From positions 30,767 to 94,766 of the forward strand of contig NZ_VUKF01000016.1 of NCBI RefSeq assembly GCF_009193185.1: a stretch of DNA of 64,000 nt. Direction: 5' to 3'. This document shows positions 63,887-64,000 of this stretch, one piece after another (position 1 is the stretch's first letter; every line of letters starts with the position of its first letter). The notes under the pieces are model-generated. The model did no database searches. It was not told the DNA's origin and was given only the letters and a program-made list of their open reading frames with translations. The DNA is from Georgenia thermotolerans. GTDB taxonomy: Bacteria > Actinomycetota > Actinomycetes > Actinomycetales > Actinomycetaceae. The translations under genes and the position numbers were made by a program.

Positions 63887-64000
63887 TGAAAACTGACCCC
63901 GTGACGGCAGACGAAAACTGACCCCCTGCCGAGATCCTGGCCCCCAGTCGACGGGGGTCGGGAGGAGAGCGGGTGTTGAGCGTGGAGGACTGGGCCGAGA
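63887..64000 (+). mobile_element. IS21-family element, left end (continues past window)
   Basis: Two spaced copies of GAAAACTGACCCC (63888-63900 and 63913-63925) are the multiple terminal repeats typical of IS21 left ends, followed at 63973 by the start of istA. The element extends beyond the window. Confidence 0.8.
63973..64000 (+). CDS. istA: IS21 transposase IstA, first codons only
   Basis: GTG 63973 behind GGAGGAGAG opens VLSVEDWAE, the usual N-terminus of IstA (helix-turn-helix begins just after). Only nine codons are inside the window. Distance from the terminal repeats fits IS21 organisation. Confidence 0.75.

Larger units (their letters stand above)
63422..63972. other. Gene-free stretch with inverted repeats up to IS21 left end
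   Basis: Contains a hairpin directly after the kinase stop (63424-63439), an 11-bp inverted repeat of that sequence at 63650-63660, a 12-bp inverted repeat (63727-63738 with 63766-63777) and the IS21 terminal repeats from 63887. Minus-strand frames such as 63598-63885 show no recognisable domain. Confidence 0.55.

Overview
The window is high-GC DNA with frequent GTG and TTG starts, dense translationally coupled operons, ClpC, a DUF2516 protein, an F420-dependent glucose-6-phosphate dehydrogenase homologue and a PrpDBC propionate operon. This points to an actinobacterium (Actinomycetota), probably in or near the Micrococcales. The species cannot be told from the sequence alone.

Bases 1-14650 look like conserved chromosome: the end of a FUSC-type membrane protein, a Tat-exported Rieske lipoprotein bracketed by two oppositely oriented clusters of 19-bp repeats, DUF2516, D-aminoacyl-tRNA deacylase, a macrodomain protein, ClpC with a strong terminator, a class I glutamine amidotransferase, CsbD, then gntR-prpD-prpB-prpC (methylcitrate cycle) and pyruvate phosphate dikinase (PPDK) copy 1.

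Bases 14988-26477 are bracketed by two 37-bp directly repeated copies (35/37 identical) of a tRNA/tmRNA-like 3' end, as in an integrated island. Inside is a LacI-controlled operon (carbohydrate kinase, PotA/PotD/fused PotBC-like importer, metal-free creatinase/ectoine-hydrolase-like enzyme, gamma-glutamyl hydrolase) with a near-consensus promoter and a perfect 20-bp operator. A second amidotransferase-like gene and a mosaic of IS256 and 3-hydroxyacyl-CoA dehydrogenase debris follow.

Bases 26480-33230 are a graveyard of insertion sequences (IS21 istB, IS30, an internally deleted IS1380) interrupted by molybdenum-enzyme support genes: xdhC, a mocA-like gene and a frameshifted moaA. Bases 33278-51834 hold an Lrp/DadA-like pair, PPDK copy 2, an Fgd homologue, and then a catabolic cluster: MHS transporter, muconate-lactonizing-type enolase, opine-dehydrogenase-like protein, luciferase-like (LLM) oxidoreductase, metal-dependent M24 peptidase, a three-subunit molybdenum hydroxylase with CoxG, two uncharacterised ORFs and alanine racemase. 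A plausible reading, which is inference, is the breakdown of an N-containing opine-, dipeptide- or N-heterocycle-like compound. Alanine racemase, DadA and PPDK would carry an alanine product to PEP, and Fgd would supply F420H2.

Bases 52318-63421 are a separate LacI-regulated sugar/nucleoside operon: ribose-type ABC importer, two paralogous TIM-barrel epimerases, two paralogous 456- and 470-residue proteins I do not recognise, a PfkB kinase, a nucleoside hydrolase and a P-loop kinase. This is the best candidate for an undescribed pathway. The window ends in hairpin-rich sequence and the left end of an IS21 element.
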